From the NCBI GenBank assembly GCA_019930625.1, contig CP082844.1, positions 4,278,001 through 4,342,000 on the forward strand: 64,000 nt of DNA, written 5' to 3'. The position numbers were made by a program, and so were the translations under genes. The stretch is from Nocardia asteroides. Its GTDB lineage: Bacteria; Actinomycetota; Actinomycetes; Mycobacteriales; Mycobacteriaceae. The notes under the pieces were generated by a model. That model was not told where the DNA came from. It saw only the letters and a program-made list of their open reading frames with translations, and did not search any database. Below, in pieces: positions 30,290 to 39,785 of the stretch (positions are counted from its first letter, which is position 1; each line of letters opens with the position of its first letter).

Positions 30290-30467
30290 GAGGGCCGCTG
30301 CCGGAAGCTCACTAATCGGCCCTCACACACGGGGCATGTTCCTGACGCCGGTCTGCGGCCCTCGGCCCGGCAGGGCTGGCGGAACTCATACTGGCCATCG
30401 AATGGCACGCGATCTAGGCCATGCACCCACCGGGACCGAGAGGTCACAACCCTACCTGTTCGGGTTG
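30290..30467 (-). ncRNA. Predicted bridge RNA of IS copy 2
   Basis: Same sequence and fold as the copy 1 element, shifted by 1610 bp. Donor guides lie at 30339-30345 and 30308-30315, and the right target guide at 30385-30391. Confidence 0.66.
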
Positions 30468-30486
30468 CAGAAAGGATGGTGCCCTA

Positions 30487-30560
30487 GTGAGCGGTCAGGG
30501 CTGGAGGAGGCAGCGGAGCGTGACCACGCAGGTCCCCGCTCATGCCGGAAAGGACACAGC
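30487..30560 (+). repeat. Terminal repeat unit R4 (74 bp), leading into pyrC
   Basis: R4 loses one G near its end (AAAGGACACAGC instead of AAAGGGACCCGGC). The repeat reading frame therefore ends in a TGA overlapping the pyrC ATG, and AAAGGA becomes the pyrC ribosome site. Confidence 0.82.
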
Positions 30561-31877
30561 ATGAGTGCGAACACGACCGTTCTGATCAAGGGCGCGCTGC
30601 TGTACGGCGAAGGCGAGCCGGTCGACGTGCTCGTCGCCGACGGCGAGATCCGCCGGATCGGCGCCGATCTCGACGTGGTCGACGCCGAGATCATCGACGC
30701 GCAGGGGCAGATTCTGCTGCCCGGCTTCGTCGACCTGCACACCCATCTGCGTGAGCCGGGCCGGGAGGACACCGAGACCATCGAGTCCGGATCCGCCGCG
30801 GCCGCGCTCGGCGGCTACACTGCGGTGTTCGCGATGGCCAACACCAGCCCGGTCGCCGACTCGGTGGTCGTCACCGACCACGTATGGCGCCGCGGCCGGG
30901 AGGTCGGCCTGGTCGATGTGTACCCGGTCGGCGCGGTCACCGTCGGTCTGGAAGGCAAGCAACTCGCCGAGATGGGGACGATGGCGGCGGGCGTCGGCGC
31001 GGTGCGCATGTTCTCCGACGACGGTCACTGCGTCTACGACCCGCTGATCATGCGCCGCGCCCTGGAGTACGCCAACTCGCTCGGCGTCCTGATCGCCCAG
31101 CATGCCGAGGAGCCGCGACTGACCAAGGGCGCGATCGCGCACGAGGGGCCGACCGCTGCCCGGCTGGGCTTGGCCGGCTGGCCGCGCGCGGCGGAGGAGT
31201 CCATCGTGGCGCGTGACGCTCTGCTGGCGCGCGACGCGGGCGCCCGGGTGCACATCTGCCACGCTTCCACCGTGGGCACCGTGGAGCTGGTGAAATGGGC
31301 GAAGTCGCAGGGCATCGCCATCACCGCCGAGGTCACCCCGCACCACCTGCTGCTGGACGACTCCCGGCTGGAGACCTACGACGCGGTCAACAAGGTCAAC
31401 CCGCCGCTGCGCGAGGCGTCCGATGCCGCGGCGCTGCGGCAAGCGCTGGCGGAGGGGATCATCGACTGCGTCGCCACCGACCACGCTCCCCACGCGGAGC
31501 AGGACAAGTGCTGCGAGTTCGCCGCGGCCCGGCCCGGCATGCTCGGCCTGGAGACAGCGCTGTCGATCATCGTGCGGACCATGGTCGAACCCGGGCTGCT
31601 GGACTGGCGCGGCGTCGCCCGCGTCATGAGTGAGCGTCCGGCGGCGATCGTCGGCTTGGACGAGCACGGCAGGCCGCTCGAGGTCGGCGAGCCGGCGAAT
31701 TTGACGCTGGTCGACCCGAAGGCGAGCTGGACGGTGCGCGGAACGGAACTGGCCAGCATCGCGAACAACACGCCGTTCGAGGCGATGACCTTCCCGGCGC
31801 GGGTGACGGCGACGTTGCTGCGCGGCCGGGTCACCGCCCGCGACGGCAAGGCGCTGGGCAACCGGGCGGAGGCGTAG
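30561..31877 (+). CDS. pyrC: Dihydroorotase
   Basis: Type I zinc amidohydrolase closing carbamoyl aspartate to dihydroorotate. The 438 residues have the metal motif [10 protein letters not shown], the zinc histidines in QHAEEP and HICHAS, and the catalytic Asp in ATDHAPH. The ATG follows GGAAAGGA of repeat R4. The gene is complete, but it is separated from pyrB by 3.2 kb of IS and repeat DNA; transcription from the operon promoter must cross two antisense-oriented elements. Confidence 0.95.
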   Translation: MSANTTVLIKGALLYGEGEPVDVLVADGEIRRIGADLDVVDAEIIDAQGQILLPGFVDLHTHLREPGREDTETIESGSAAAALGGYTAVFAMANTSPVADSVVVTDHVWRRGREVGLVDVYPVGAVTVGLEGKQLAEMGTMAAGVGAVRMFSDDGHCVYDPLIMRRALEYANSLGVLIAQHAEEPRLTKGAIAHEGPTAARLGLAGWPRAAEESIVARDALLARDAGARVHICHASTVGTVELVKWAKSQGIAITAEVTPHHLLLDDSRLETYDAVNKVNPPLREASDAAALRQALAEGIIDCVATDHAPHAEQDKCCEFAAARPGMLGLETALSIIVRTMVEPGLLDWRGVARVMSERPAAIVGLDEHGRPLEVGEPANLTLVDPKASWTVRGTELASIANNTPFEAMTFPARVTATLLRGRVTARDGKALGNRAEA

Positions 31878-31910
31878 ATGAACGAGCGCGGTGTTCGAGG
31901 AGGTTCTTGA

Positions 31911-32432
31911 GTGGAGAGAACGCTGTGGGTCGTCGGGCTGCTGGTCCTGTTCGTGGCCTGCCTCTGGCTGATGTACCGGGGCTGGCGCAACCGCGCCGCG
32001 CGTCAGGCTGAGCGCATCGGCACGTTGCCTGCCGTGCCTGCCGAACTCGGCGCGCAGGTGCTGGAGCCGACCACCGGCCTTTACCTGGGCAGCACGATCG
32101 CGCCCAGCTGGCAGGACCGGATCACGGTCGGTGACCTGGGTTTCCGGGCCACCGCGGAACTCACGCGGTTCGAACGGGGGATTCTGCTCGAACGCGACGG
32201 CGCGACCGTGATCTGGATTCCACAGGAATCCATCACCGCGGTGCGCACCGAACGCGGACACGCGGGCAAAGTGATGACGGAAGATGGTGTGCTGGTCATT
32301 CGCTGGAAGCTGCCGACCGGAACCGAGATCGATACGGGTTTCCGCGGCGACGACAAGTCGGTCTACCCGGCTTGGCGCGGGCTTACCGCGGCGGATCAGA
32401 GCGGGACGATGACGGGAGATGACGAGGGATGA
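31911..32432 (+). CDS. Membrane-anchored PH-like protein (Rv1382-type) in the pyr operon
   Basis: A 173-residue protein with one N-terminal membrane helix ([19 protein letters not shown]), a short basic stretch, and a soluble beta-rich domain resembling a bacterial PH fold ([45 protein letters not shown]). Mycobacteria have the same gene between pyrC and carA (Rv1382). The GTG follows GAGGAGG. The stop overlaps carA (ATGA). Its role beside pyrimidine genes is not known. Confidence 0.82.
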   Translation: MERTLWVVGLLVLFVACLWLMYRGWRNRAARQAERIGTLPAVPAELGAQVLEPTTGLYLGSTIAPSWQDRITVGDLGFRATAELTRFERGILLERDGATVIWIPQESITAVRTERGHAGKVMTEDGVLVIRWKLPTGTEIDTGFRGDDKSVYPAWRGLTAADQSGTMTGDDEG

Positions 32433-33649
32433 CAGGCGACACGGGCGGGAGCAGGGCGGGGACGGACACGGGCGGGAGCAGGGCGGGGACGGACACGGGC
32501 GGGAGCAGGGCGGGGACGGACACGGGCGGGAGCAGGGCGGGGACGGACGCGGCACTCGTGCTGGAGGACGGCCGGGTGTTCCGGGGCCGCCCCTACGGCG
32601 CCGTGGGCCAGACGCTCGGTGAGGCGGTGTTCTGCACAGCGATGACCGGGTACCAGGAGACCCTCACCGACCCGTCCTACCACCGCCAGATCGTGGTCGC
32701 GGCCGCGCCGCAGATCGGCAACACCGGCTGGAACGACGAGGACGACGAGTCCGCGAAGATCTGGGTGGCCGGGTACGTGGTGCGCGATCCGGCGCGGCGC
32801 GCGTCGAACTGGCGCGCCACCACCACGTTGCCGGAGGAACTGGAGCGTCAGCGGGTCGTCGGCATCGCGGGCATCGACACCCGCGCGCTGGTGCGCCACC
32901 TGCGCTCCCGCGGTTCGATGAAGGCGGGCATCTTCTCCGGCGACGCCCTCGCGGCCACCGACGAGCTGGTGGCCAGGGTGAACGGCCAGCCGTCGATGCT
33001 GGGCGCCGACCTGGCGGGCGAGGTGAGCACCGACGCGCTGTACACGATCGAGCCGGACGGTGAGCACCGGTGCACCGTCGTCGCGGTCGACCTCGGGATC
33101 AAGACCAACACCCCGCGTATGTTCGCGCAGCGCGGCATGCGGGTGCACGTGGTGTCGTCCTCGACGACGCTGGATCGGATCCTCGAACTGAAACCCGACG
33201 GCGTCTTCCTGTCCAACGGCCCCGGTGACCCCGCCACCGCGACCGACGCGATCGAGCTGACCCGCGGTGTGCTGGGCGAAGGCCTGCCGCTGTTCGGTAT
33301 CTGCTTCGGCAACCAGATCCTCGGCCGCGCGCTCGGCCGGGACACCTACAAGATGAAGTTCGGCCACCGCGGCATCAACATCCCGGTGGTGGAGCACGAG
33401 ACCGGCCGGATCTCGATCACCGCGCAGAACCACGGGTTCGCGCTGGAAGGTGAGCGGGGCGAGCGGTTCGACACACCCTTCGGCACGGCCGAGGTGAGCC
33501 ACGTCTGCGCCAACGACGGCACGGTGGAAGGCGTCCGGCTGGTCGATGGCCGCGCCTTCTCGGTGCAGTACCACCCGGAGGCCGCCGCAGGCCCCCACGA
33601 CGCCGCATATCTGTTCGACCGTTTCGCCGGTCTCATGGAAGGAGCCTGA
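32429..33649 (+). CDS. carA: Carbamoyl-phosphate synthase small subunit with repeat-expanded N-terminus
   Basis: Glutamine amidotransferase subunit supplying ammonia to CarB. The 406 residues include the catalytic triad C292 (GICFGNQ), H382 and E384 (YHPEA). Ahead of the usual start of the fold ([12 protein letters not shown]) lies a unique N-terminal tract, [10 protein letters not shown] followed by repeats of nine residues (TDTGGSRAG), encoded by four perfect 27-bp units. The ATG overlaps the preceding stop (ATGA), which fixes the start upstream of the repeats. The catalytic region is untouched. The stop overlaps the carB ATG. Confidence 0.95.
   Translation: MTGDTGGSRAGTDTGGSRAGTDTGGSRAGTDTGGSRAGTDAALVLEDGRVFRGRPYGAVGQTLGEAVFCTAMTGYQETLTDPSYHRQIVVAAAPQIGNTGWNDEDDESAKIWVAGYVVRDPARRASNWRATTTLPEELERQRVVGIAGIDTRALVRHLRSRGSMKAGIFSGDALAATDELVARVNGQPSMLGADLAGEVSTDALYTIEPDGEHRCTVVAVDLGIKTNTPRMFAQRGMRVHVVSSSTTLDRILELKPDGVFLSNGPGDPATATDAIELTRGVLGEGLPLFGICFGNQILGRALGRDTYKMKFGHRGINIPVVEHETGRISITAQNHGFALEGERGERFDTPFGTAEVSHVCANDGTVEGVRLVDGRAFSVQYHPEAAAGPHDAAYLFDRFAGLMEGA
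32438..32545 (+). repeat. 4 x 27-bp perfect tandem repeat inside carA
   Basis: Units at 32438, 32465, 32492 and 32519, each beginning GACACGGGCGGGAGCAGGG and ending CGGGGACG. The length is a multiple of three, so copy-number change keeps the carA frame. Confidence 0.95.
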
Positions 33650-36600
33650 TGCCTCGCCGCGAGGATCTCGAGCACATCCTGGTGATCGGTTCTGGCCCGA
33701 TCGTCATCGGCCAGGCGTGCGAATTCGACTACTCCGGCACGCAGGCGTGCCGGGTGCTGCGGGCCGAGGGCCTGCGGGTGTCGCTGGTCAACTCGAACCC
33801 GGCGACGATCATGACCGACCCGGAGTTCGCCGACGCCACCTACGTCGAGCCGATCACGCCGGAGTTCGTGGAGAAGGTCATCGACAAGGAGCGCCCCGAC
33901 GCGATCCTGGCCACTCTCGGTGGCCAGACCGCGCTGAACACCGCGGTCGCGCTGCACGAGCGCGGAGTGCTGGACAAGTACGGCGTGGAGCTGATCGGCG
34001 CCGACTTCGACGCCATCCAGCGCGGTGAGGACCGGCAGAAGTTCAAGGACATCGTGGCCAAGGTGGGCGGGGAGAGCGCCCGCTCGCGGGTCTGTTTCAC
34101 CATGGACGAGGTCCGCGAGACGGTCGGCGAGCTCGGCTTCCCCGTGGTGGTGCGCCCGTCGTTCACCATGGGCGGCCTCGGTTCCGGCATGGCGTACAAC
34201 GACGAGGACCTCGATCGCATCGCCGGCGGTGGTCTGGCCGCCTCGCCCACCGCGAACGTCCTCATCGAGGAGTCCATCCTCGGCTGGAAGGAATACGAGC
34301 TCGAGTTGATGCGCGACGGCCGCGACAACGTCGTGGTGGTCTGTTCGATCGAGAACGTCGACCCGATGGGCGTGCACACCGGCGACTCGATGACCGTCGC
34401 GCCTGCGATGACGCTCACTGACCGCGAGTACCAGAAGCTGCGCGATCTGGGCATCGCCATCCTGCGCGAGGTCGGCGTCGACACCGGCGGCTGCAACATC
34501 CAGTTCGCGGTGAACCCGCTCGACGGGCGCCTGATCGTCATCGAGATGAACCCGCGCGTCTCGCGCTCGTCCGCGCTGGCCTCCAAGGCGACCGGCTTCC
34601 CGATCGCGAAGATCGCCGCCAAGCTGGCCATCGGCTACACGCTCGACGAGATCGTCAACGACATCACCAAGGAAACCCCGGCCTGCTTCGAGCCGACCCT
34701 GGACTACGTGGTGGTCAAGGCGCCGCGGTTCGCGTTCGAGAAGTTCCCCGGCGCCGACGGCACGCTGACCACCACCATGAAGTCGGTGGGCGAGGCGATG
34801 TCGCTGGGCCGCAACTTCGCCGAGGCGCTGGGCAAGGTGCTGCGTTCGCTGGAGACCAAGGCCGCGGGTTTCTGGACCCAGGAAGACGGCGCGTGGACCG
34901 ACGCCGAAGCGATTCTGGAGGACCTACAAACTCCCACCGAAGGGCGCATCTACCAGGTCGAGCGGGCGCTGCGGCTGGGCGCGAGCATCGAGGACGTCGC
35001 CGCCGCCTCCGGCATCGACCCGTGGTTCGTCGCGGAGGTGGCCGGACTGGTCGAGCTGCGTCAGGAGATCCTCGACGCGCCCGTGCTGGACGAGCCGTTG
35101 CTGCGCCGGGCCAAGCACTACGGCCTGTCCGACCGTCAGCTGGCCGCGCTGCGGCCCGAGCTGGCGGGGGAGACCGGAGTGCGCGCACTGCGGCACCGGC
35201 TCGGTATCCGCCCGGTCTTCAAGACCGTCGACACCTGCGCCGCCGAGTTCGAGGCTAAGACCCCGTACCACTACTCGGCCTACGAACTCGATCCCGCCGC
35301 CGAGTCAGAGGTGGCGCCGCAGCGCGAGCGCGCGAAGGTGATCATCCTCGGCTCCGGGCCCAACCGGATCGGCCAGGGTATCGAGTTCGACTACTCGTGC
35401 GTGCACGCGGCGCAGACGCTGTCGCAGGCCGGGTTCGAGACGGTGATGGTCAACTGCAACCCCGAGACCGTCTCCACCGACTACGACACCGCTGACCGGC
35501 TCTACTTCGAGCCGCTGACCTTCGAGGACGTCCTCGAGGTCTACCACGCCGAATGCGAATCCGGCACCGTCGCGGGCGTCATCGTGCAGCTGGGCGGGCA
35601 GACCCCGCTCGGCCTCGCGCAGCGCCTCACCGAGGCGGGGGTGCCGGTGGTCGGTACCAGCGCGGCCGCCATCGACCTGGCCGAGGATCGCGGCGAGTTC
35701 GGCGACGTGCTGGTCGCGGCCGGGCTGCCCGCGCCGAAGTACGGCACCGCGACCACGTTCGCGCAGGCGCGCAAGATCGCCACCGAGATCGGCTACCCGG
35801 TGCTGGTGCGCCCGTCCTACGTGCTCGGCGGTCGCGGCATGGAGATCGTGTACGACGAGCAGTCCCTCGAGGGCTACATCTCCCGTGCGACCGAGCTCAG
35901 CCCGGAGCACCCGGTGCTGGTCGACCGGTTCCTGGAGGACGCGATCGAGATCGATGTCGACGCGCTGTGCGACGGCGAGGAGGTCTACCTCGGCGGCGTG
36001 ATGGAGCACATCGAGGAAGCGGGTATCCACTCCGGCGACTCGGCCTGCGCGCTGCCGCCGATCACGCTGGGCCGCAGCGACATCGAGGCGGTGCGCCGCT
36101 CCACCGTCGCGCTGGCCAAGGGCATCGGCGTCCGTGGCCTGCTCAACGTGCAGTACGCGCTCAAGGACGACGTGCTCTACGTGCTGGAGGCCAATCCGCG
36201 GGCGAGCCGGACGGTCCCGTTCGTGTCCAAGGCCACCGCGGTGCCGCTGGCGAAGGCCGCCGCGCGGATCATGCTCGGCGCCACCATCGCCGAACTCCGC
36301 AAGGAGGGGATGCTCCCGGGCGAGGGCGACGGCGGGCATGTCGCGCTGGACGCTCCGGTGGCGGTGAAGGAAGCCGTGCTGCCGTTCCACCGGTTCCGCC
36401 GCGCCGACGGCAGCGGCGTGGATTCGCTGCTGTCGCCGGAGATGAAGTCCACCGGCGAGGTGATGGGCATCGACGCCGATTTCGGCACCGCCTTCGCCAA
36501 GAGCCAGACCGCCGCCTACGGCTCGCTGCCCACCGAGGGCACCGTGTTCGTCTCGATCGCCAACCGGGACAAGCGCGCGATGGTCTTCCCGGTCAAGCGC

Positions 36601-36957
36601 CTGTACGACCTGGGCTTCCGCATCCTCGCCACCGAGGGCACGGCGGAGATGCTGCGCCGCAACGGGATTCCGTGCGAACAGGTGCGCAAGCACTCCGAGG
36701 TGCGCCCGGACGACGAGCCCACGATCGTGGAGCAGATCCGCGACGGCGAGGTGGACATGGTGTTCAACACGCCCTACGGCAACTCCGGTCCCCGCGTGGA
36801 CGGCTACGAGATCCGCAGCGCGGCGGTCGGGGTGAACATCCCGTGCATCACCACCGTGCAGGGCGCCGCTGCGGCGGTGCAGGGCATCGAGGCCAGCATC
36901 AACGGCGGAATCGGTGTGCGGTCCCTGCAGGAACTGCACTCGGTGCTGCGTGGGTGA
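33649..36957 (+). CDS. carB: Carbamoyl-phosphate synthase large subunit
   Basis: Makes carbamoyl phosphate from bicarbonate, ammonia and two ATP. The 1102 residues show the duplicated ATP-grasp plan: the first half (about 1-400) begins [21 protein letters not shown]. The oligomerisation region follows (about 400-550). The second half (from about 555) begins [20 protein letters not shown], and the allosteric MGS-like domain is C-terminal (from about 935). Both halves retain [16 protein letters not shown] / [15 protein letters not shown] motifs. The ATG overlaps the carA stop by one base. Confidence 0.97.
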   Translation: MPRREDLEHILVIGSGPIVIGQACEFDYSGTQACRVLRAEGLRVSLVNSNPATIMTDPEFADATYVEPITPEFVEKVIDKERPDAILATLGGQTALNTAVALHERGVLDKYGVELIGADFDAIQRGEDRQKFKDIVAKVGGESARSRVCFTMDEVRETVGELGFPVVVRPSFTMGGLGSGMAYNDEDLDRIAGGGLAASPTANVLIEESILGWKEYELELMRDGRDNVVVVCSIENVDPMGVHTGDSMTVAPAMTLTDREYQKLRDLGIAILREVGVDTGGCNIQFAVNPLDGRLIVIEMNPRVSRSSALASKATGFPIAKIAAKLAIGYTLDEIVNDITKETPACFEPTLDYVVVKAPRFAFEKFPGADGTLTTTMKSVGEAMSLGRNFAEALGKVLRSLETKAAGFWTQEDGAWTDAEAILEDLQTPTEGRIYQVERALRLGASIEDVAAASGIDPWFVAEVAGLVELRQEILDAPVLDEPLLRRAKHYGLSDRQLAALRPELAGETGVRALRHRLGIRPVFKTVDTCAAEFEAKTPYHYSAYELDPAAESEVAPQRERAKVIILGSGPNRIGQGIEFDYSCVHAAQTLSQAGFETVMVNCNPETVSTDYDTADRLYFEPLTFEDVLEVYHAECESGTVAGVIVQLGGQTPLGLAQRLTEAGVPVVGTSAAAIDLAEDRGEFGDVLVAAGLPAPKYGTATTFAQARKIATEIGYPVLVRPSYVLGGRGMEIVYDEQSLEGYISRATELSPEHPVLVDRFLEDAIEIDVDALCDGEEVYLGGVMEHIEEAGIHSGDSACALPPITLGRSDIEAVRRSTVALAKGIGVRGLLNVQYALKDDVLYVLEANPRASRTVPFVSKATAVPLAKAAARIMLGATIAELRKEGMLPGEGDGGHVALDAPVAVKEAVLPFHRFRRADGSGVDSLLSPEMKSTGEVMGIDADFGTAFAKSQTAAYGSLPTEGTVFVSIANRDKRAMVFPVKRLYDLGFRILATEGTAEMLRRNGIPCEQVRKHSEVRPDDEPTIVEQIRDGEVDMVFNTPYGNSGPRVDGYEIRSAAVGVNIPCITTVQGAAAAVQGIEASINGGIGVRSLQELHSVLRG

Positions 36958-36982
36958 GCCGCGGCAGGACGGAACGGGCGAG

Positions 36983-37807
36983 ATGAAGACCTTCGGCCGA
37001 CGGTTGCGGCACGCGATGGGGCAGTTCGGGCCCGTGTGCGTCGGCATCGACCCCCATCCGGAACTGCTGCGGTCCTGGGACCTCACCGAGGATGCCGAGG
37101 GGCTCGAGCGGTTCGCCGAGATCTGCGTGGAGGCTTTCGACGGCCTGGTCGCGCTGGTCAAACCGCAGGTCGCGTTCTTCGAGGCCTACGGCTCCGGCGG
37201 TATCGCGGTCCTGGAGCGGACCATCGAGGTGCTGCGCGCTTCGGGAACTCTGGTGCTCGCCGACGCCAAGCGCGGCGACGTCGGGTCCACCATGGACGCC
37301 TACGCCCGGACGTGGCTGGCCGACGGTCCACTCGGGTCGGACGCGGTGACGGTCTCGCCGTACCTCGGATTCGGTTCGCTGGCTCCGGCGCTGACGTTGG
37401 CCGAGGCCAACCACCGCGGCGTCTTCGTGCTCGCCGCGACGTCGAATCCGGAAGGGGCGCAGGTACAGCGGGCGGTCGGCACGGACGGCCGCGCGATCGC
37501 GCAGACGATGGTGGACGAGGCCGCGGCCCGCAATCCGGGCGGTGAGTTCGGTTCGGTGGGCGTGGTGGTGGGTGCCACGCTGAGCGAGGCGCCGGACCTC
37601 TCCGCGCTCAACGGGCCGATTCTCATGCCCGGGGTGGGCGCTCAGGGCGGTGGCCCGGAAACCATCCGCGACCTGGTACCCGAGGCGGTGCTCGGGGCCG
37701 TCCTCCCGAACGTTTCGCGCGAGGTGCTGCGGGAGGGCCCCACCGTCCCGGCACTGCGTGCCAGAGTGCACGAACTCCAGGACGCGTTCGCGTTCCTGCA
37801 GAAATGA
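36983..37807 (+). CDS. pyrF: Orotidine 5'-phosphate decarboxylase (type 2)
   Basis: Final step of UMP synthesis. A 274-residue TIM barrel of the mycobacterial/myxobacterial type, with the catalytic Lys/Asp motif [13 protein letters not shown] and the phosphate-binding end [13 protein letters not shown] ([14 protein letters not shown]). The ATG at 36983 fits homologue length; the frame is open upstream into carB. Last gene of the pyr operon; pyrD and pyrE are not in the window. A strong terminator follows at once. Confidence 0.95.
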   Translation: MKTFGRRLRHAMGQFGPVCVGIDPHPELLRSWDLTEDAEGLERFAEICVEAFDGLVALVKPQVAFFEAYGSGGIAVLERTIEVLRASGTLVLADAKRGDVGSTMDAYARTWLADGPLGSDAVTVSPYLGFGSLAPALTLAEANHRGVFVLAATSNPEGAQVQRAVGTDGRAIAQTMVDEAAARNPGGEFGSVGVVVGATLSEAPDLSALNGPILMPGVGAQGGGPETIRDLVPEAVLGAVLPNVSREVLREGPTVPALRARVHELQDAFAFLQK

Positions 37808-37810
37808 CCC

Positions 37811-37849
37811 GGAAGGCCGGCGCACCCCGCGCCGGCCTTCCGTCTTTTC
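37811..37849 (+). terminator. Intrinsic terminator of the pyr operon
   Basis: A perfect 13-bp GC-rich stem (37811-37823 with 37829-37841) with a 5-nt loop, followed by GTCTTTTCG, starting 4 bp after the pyrF stop. Confidence 0.93.
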
Positions 37850-38377
37850 GGCCATCTGCGCGTGCAAGTGCACGCACACAGGTGCCGTTTACCGGGGCCT
37901 GGGCGCGTCACTGGGTCGATTTCGGGTCCTGAGCGGTGCGCGGGGTGGCGCATCGCACCTGGACGCCGTACAGGGCTCACAAATCGACACCGAATGCCGC
38001 GCGGGAGTGCCCGGCATACCTCGCTGTGACGCCCGACACGCGGAAAGAACTCGCGACACGCGGGAAATTTCCAGAAAGTTCCTGGTAGGGCGGGTGAGGG
38101 GTTGCTGGAACGATGCGCTGCGGTCCAGCAACCCTTTCGCAAACCACCCGGTCTGTCGAAAAAGCCCTGCTGGCGGCGTATTTCGCGACGTCCGCCGGGT
38201 GATCGGAGCGGTGGCGCGGACCGGCCGCTCGACGCACCACCCCGGTGCCTCCGATATCCGGAATCATGCGCTGACCTGGGGGGTGGGTTCGCAATCGGCG
38301 GACGTCGTGGGTACGGTCGCTGAGACTGCCGGGTTACCGGCAGGAGTTGATGCAATGAACGATGAGACGGAGGAACC
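37850..38377. other. 528-bp intergenic region upstream of mihF
   Basis: The largest gene-free gap in the core. It contains one strong hairpin (38099-38134), a possible promoter with TTCGCA (38288-38293) and TACGGT (38312-38317) 18 bp apart, a short hairpin TGCCGG/CCGGCA (38327-38342) and a 13-codon upstream ORF. The remainder shows no coding signal. Confidence 0.55.
38099..38134 (+). terminator. Hairpin with short T-run in the mihF upstream region
   Basis: GGGTTGCTGGA pairs perfectly with TCCAGCAACCC (11 bp) around a 14-nt loop and is followed by TTTCG. It could be a back-up terminator for the pyr operon or an attenuator if mihF has a distal promoter. Confidence 0.5.
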
Positions 38378-38396
38378 GTGGCCCTTCCCCAGCTGA
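38355..38396 (+). CDS. 13-residue upstream ORF overlapping the mihF start
   Basis: ATG at 38355 with GGAG nine bases upstream; product [13 protein letters not shown]. It contains the GGAGGA ribosome site of mihF and ends inside the first codons of mihF in another frame, so its translation would affect mihF initiation. Whether it is translated is unknown. Confidence 0.3.
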   Translation: MNDETEEPWPFPS

Positions 38397-38698
38397 CTGA
38401 CGAGCAGCGCGCCGCTGCTTTGGAGAAGGCGGCTGCCGCTCGCCGCGCTCGGGCGGAGCTCAAGGAGCGCTTGAAGCGTGGCGGCACCAACCTGAAGCAG
38501 GTCCTCACCGACGCCGAGACCGACGAGATCCTCGGCAAGATGAAGGTGTCGGCGCTGCTGGAGGCCCTGCCGAAGGTGGGCAAGGTCAAGGCGGCGGAAA
38601 TCATGAGCGAGCTGGAGATCGCCCCCACCCGGCGGCTGCGCGGACTCGGCGACCGGCAGCGCAAGGCGCTGCTGGCCCGGTTCGACTTCGACGCCTGA
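38378..38698 (+). CDS. mihF: Actinobacterial integration host factor mIHF
   Basis: Small essential nucleoid-associated protein unrelated to the enterobacterial IHF. The 106 residues are largely helical: [32 protein letters not shown] is the basic N-terminal helix. The segment [40 protein letters not shown] is the helix-two-turn-helix DNA-binding part. The GTG follows CGGAGGA. It precedes gmk and rpoZ as in mycobacteria. Confidence 0.95.
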   Translation: MALPQLTDEQRAAALEKAAAARRARAELKERLKRGGTNLKQVLTDAETDEILGKMKVSALLEALPKVGKVKAAEIMSELEIAPTRRLRGLGDRQRKALLARFDFDA

Positions 38699-38706
38699 CG
38701 ACGAGG

Positions 38707-39291
38707 GTGATCGAACACACGCGGAAGGGTCGACTGGTAGTACTGGTCGGCCCCTCGGCCGTGGGCAAGTCCACCGTGGTCCGCTGTGTCCGCGAACGAC
38801 TGCCCGACCTGGTCTTCAGCGTGTCGGCAACGACCCGGGCCCCGCGGCCCGGGGAGGTCGACGGCCTCGACTACCGCTTCGTCTCCCGCGCGGAGTTCGA
38901 CGCGATGATCGAGGCGGGTGAGCTGCTCGAGTGGGCGGACATCCACGGCGGATTGCAGCGTTCGGGCACCCCCGCCGGGCCGGTGCGCGCCGCCTTGGCG
39001 GAAGGCCTTCCGGTGTTGGTCGAAGTGGATCTCGAGGGCGCGCGATCGGTGCGCCGGGCGATCCCGGAGGCGATCCTGGTGTTCCTGGCCCCGCCGAGCT
39101 GGGAGGAATTGGTGGCGCGGCTGACCTCACGCGGCACCGAATCCCCCGAGGTGATCGAGCGCCGCTTGGAAACAGCCAGGACGGAACTGGCGGCATGTGA
39201 CGAGTTCGACATCGTTATCGTGAACGACGAGGTGACCAGCGCCTGTGAGCAGTTGGTATCGTTGTTCGTTAGCACAAATTCGAGTTCGTGA
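38707..39291 (+). CDS. gmk: Guanylate kinase
   Basis: Phosphorylates GMP. The 194 residues carry the P-loop GPSAVGKS (15-22), GMP-binding [20 protein letters not shown], and the lid ITSR-like segment RLTSRGTE. The GTG at 38707 lies 8 bp after the mihF stop with GAGG close upstream. The C-terminus ends in a short serine run. Confidence 0.95.
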   Translation: MIEHTRKGRLVVLVGPSAVGKSTVVRCVRERLPDLVFSVSATTRAPRPGEVDGLDYRFVSRAEFDAMIEAGELLEWADIHGGLQRSGTPAGPVRAALAEGLPVLVEVDLEGARSVRRAIPEAILVFLAPPSWEELVARLTSRGTESPEVIERRLETARTELAACDEFDIVIVNDEVTSACEQLVSLFVSTNSSS

Positions 39292-39302
39292 CCCCCACCT
39301 GC

Positions 39303-39440
39303 GCATGAGCGATCCGGCCCGAGGAGGAGCCTGCCCGACCTCGTAGGGCCCGTCGCGCATGCGCCATCCACTACGGCATGAGCGAGCAAGCCCGGAGGCG
39401 GCAGCGCGCCGCACCGCGACGGGCTTCGTTCATGCGACAC
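39303..39440 (+). repeat. Diverged ATGAGCG-type intergenic repeats before rpoZ
   Basis: Two segments, starting near 39305 (ATGAGCGATCCGGCCCGAGG) and 39378 (ATGAGCGAGCAAGCCCGGAG), resemble the 75-bp pyrB-pyrC unit. Both begin ATGAGCG, with a purine-rich GGAGG core and GGCAGCG-like sequence after it. By eye the second shares roughly three quarters of its first 34 bases with R1. Confidence 0.5.
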
Positions 39441-39461
39441 CCGACACCAGGAGTTCCCCTA

Positions 39462-39743
39462 GTGAGCAGTACGGACATCAAGGCCGCGCCCGCCTACGAC
39501 ACCCCGGTCGGCCTCACCAACCCGCCGATCGACGAGCTGCTCGAGCGCACGTCGTCCAAGTACGCCCTGGTGATCTACGCGGCCAAGCGGGCCCGTCAGA
39601 TCAACGACTACTACAACCAGCTCGGCGACGGCATCCTCGAGTACGTCGGCCCGCTGGTCGAGCCGGGCCTGCAGGAGAAGCCGCTGTCGGTCGCCCTGCG
39701 CGAGATCCACTCCGACCTGCTCGAACACTCCGAAGGCGAGTGA
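39462..39743 (+). CDS. rpoZ: DNA-directed RNA polymerase omega subunit
   Basis: Assembly subunit binding beta'. The 93 residues include the omega core [46 protein letters not shown], typical of actinobacteria. The GTG at 39462 follows CCAGGAG. The reading frame extends upstream through a repeat but without homology. Confidence 0.95.
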   Translation: MSSTDIKAAPAYDTPVGLTNPPIDELLERTSSKYALVIYAAKRARQINDYYNQLGDGILEYVGPLVEPGLQEKPLSVALREIHSDLLEHSEGE

Positions 39744-39785
39744 GGCGACCGAGTTCGCTGTGACCACGACTAGGCCGGAGGCGTA

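Larger units (their letters stand above)
29032..30487 (-). mobile_element. IS110-family insertion sequence, copy 2
   Basis: Second 1456-bp copy in the same orientation as copy 1, flanked by TGAG at 29028-29031 and 30488-30491. It sits at the R3/R4 repeat junction. The two copies are 1610 bp apart start to start (1456 bp of element plus 154 bp). Confidence 0.9.

Noticed and set aside
35305..37161. Long reverse frame opposite carB (about 600 codons)
   Set aside because: Antisense shadow with no conserved motif.
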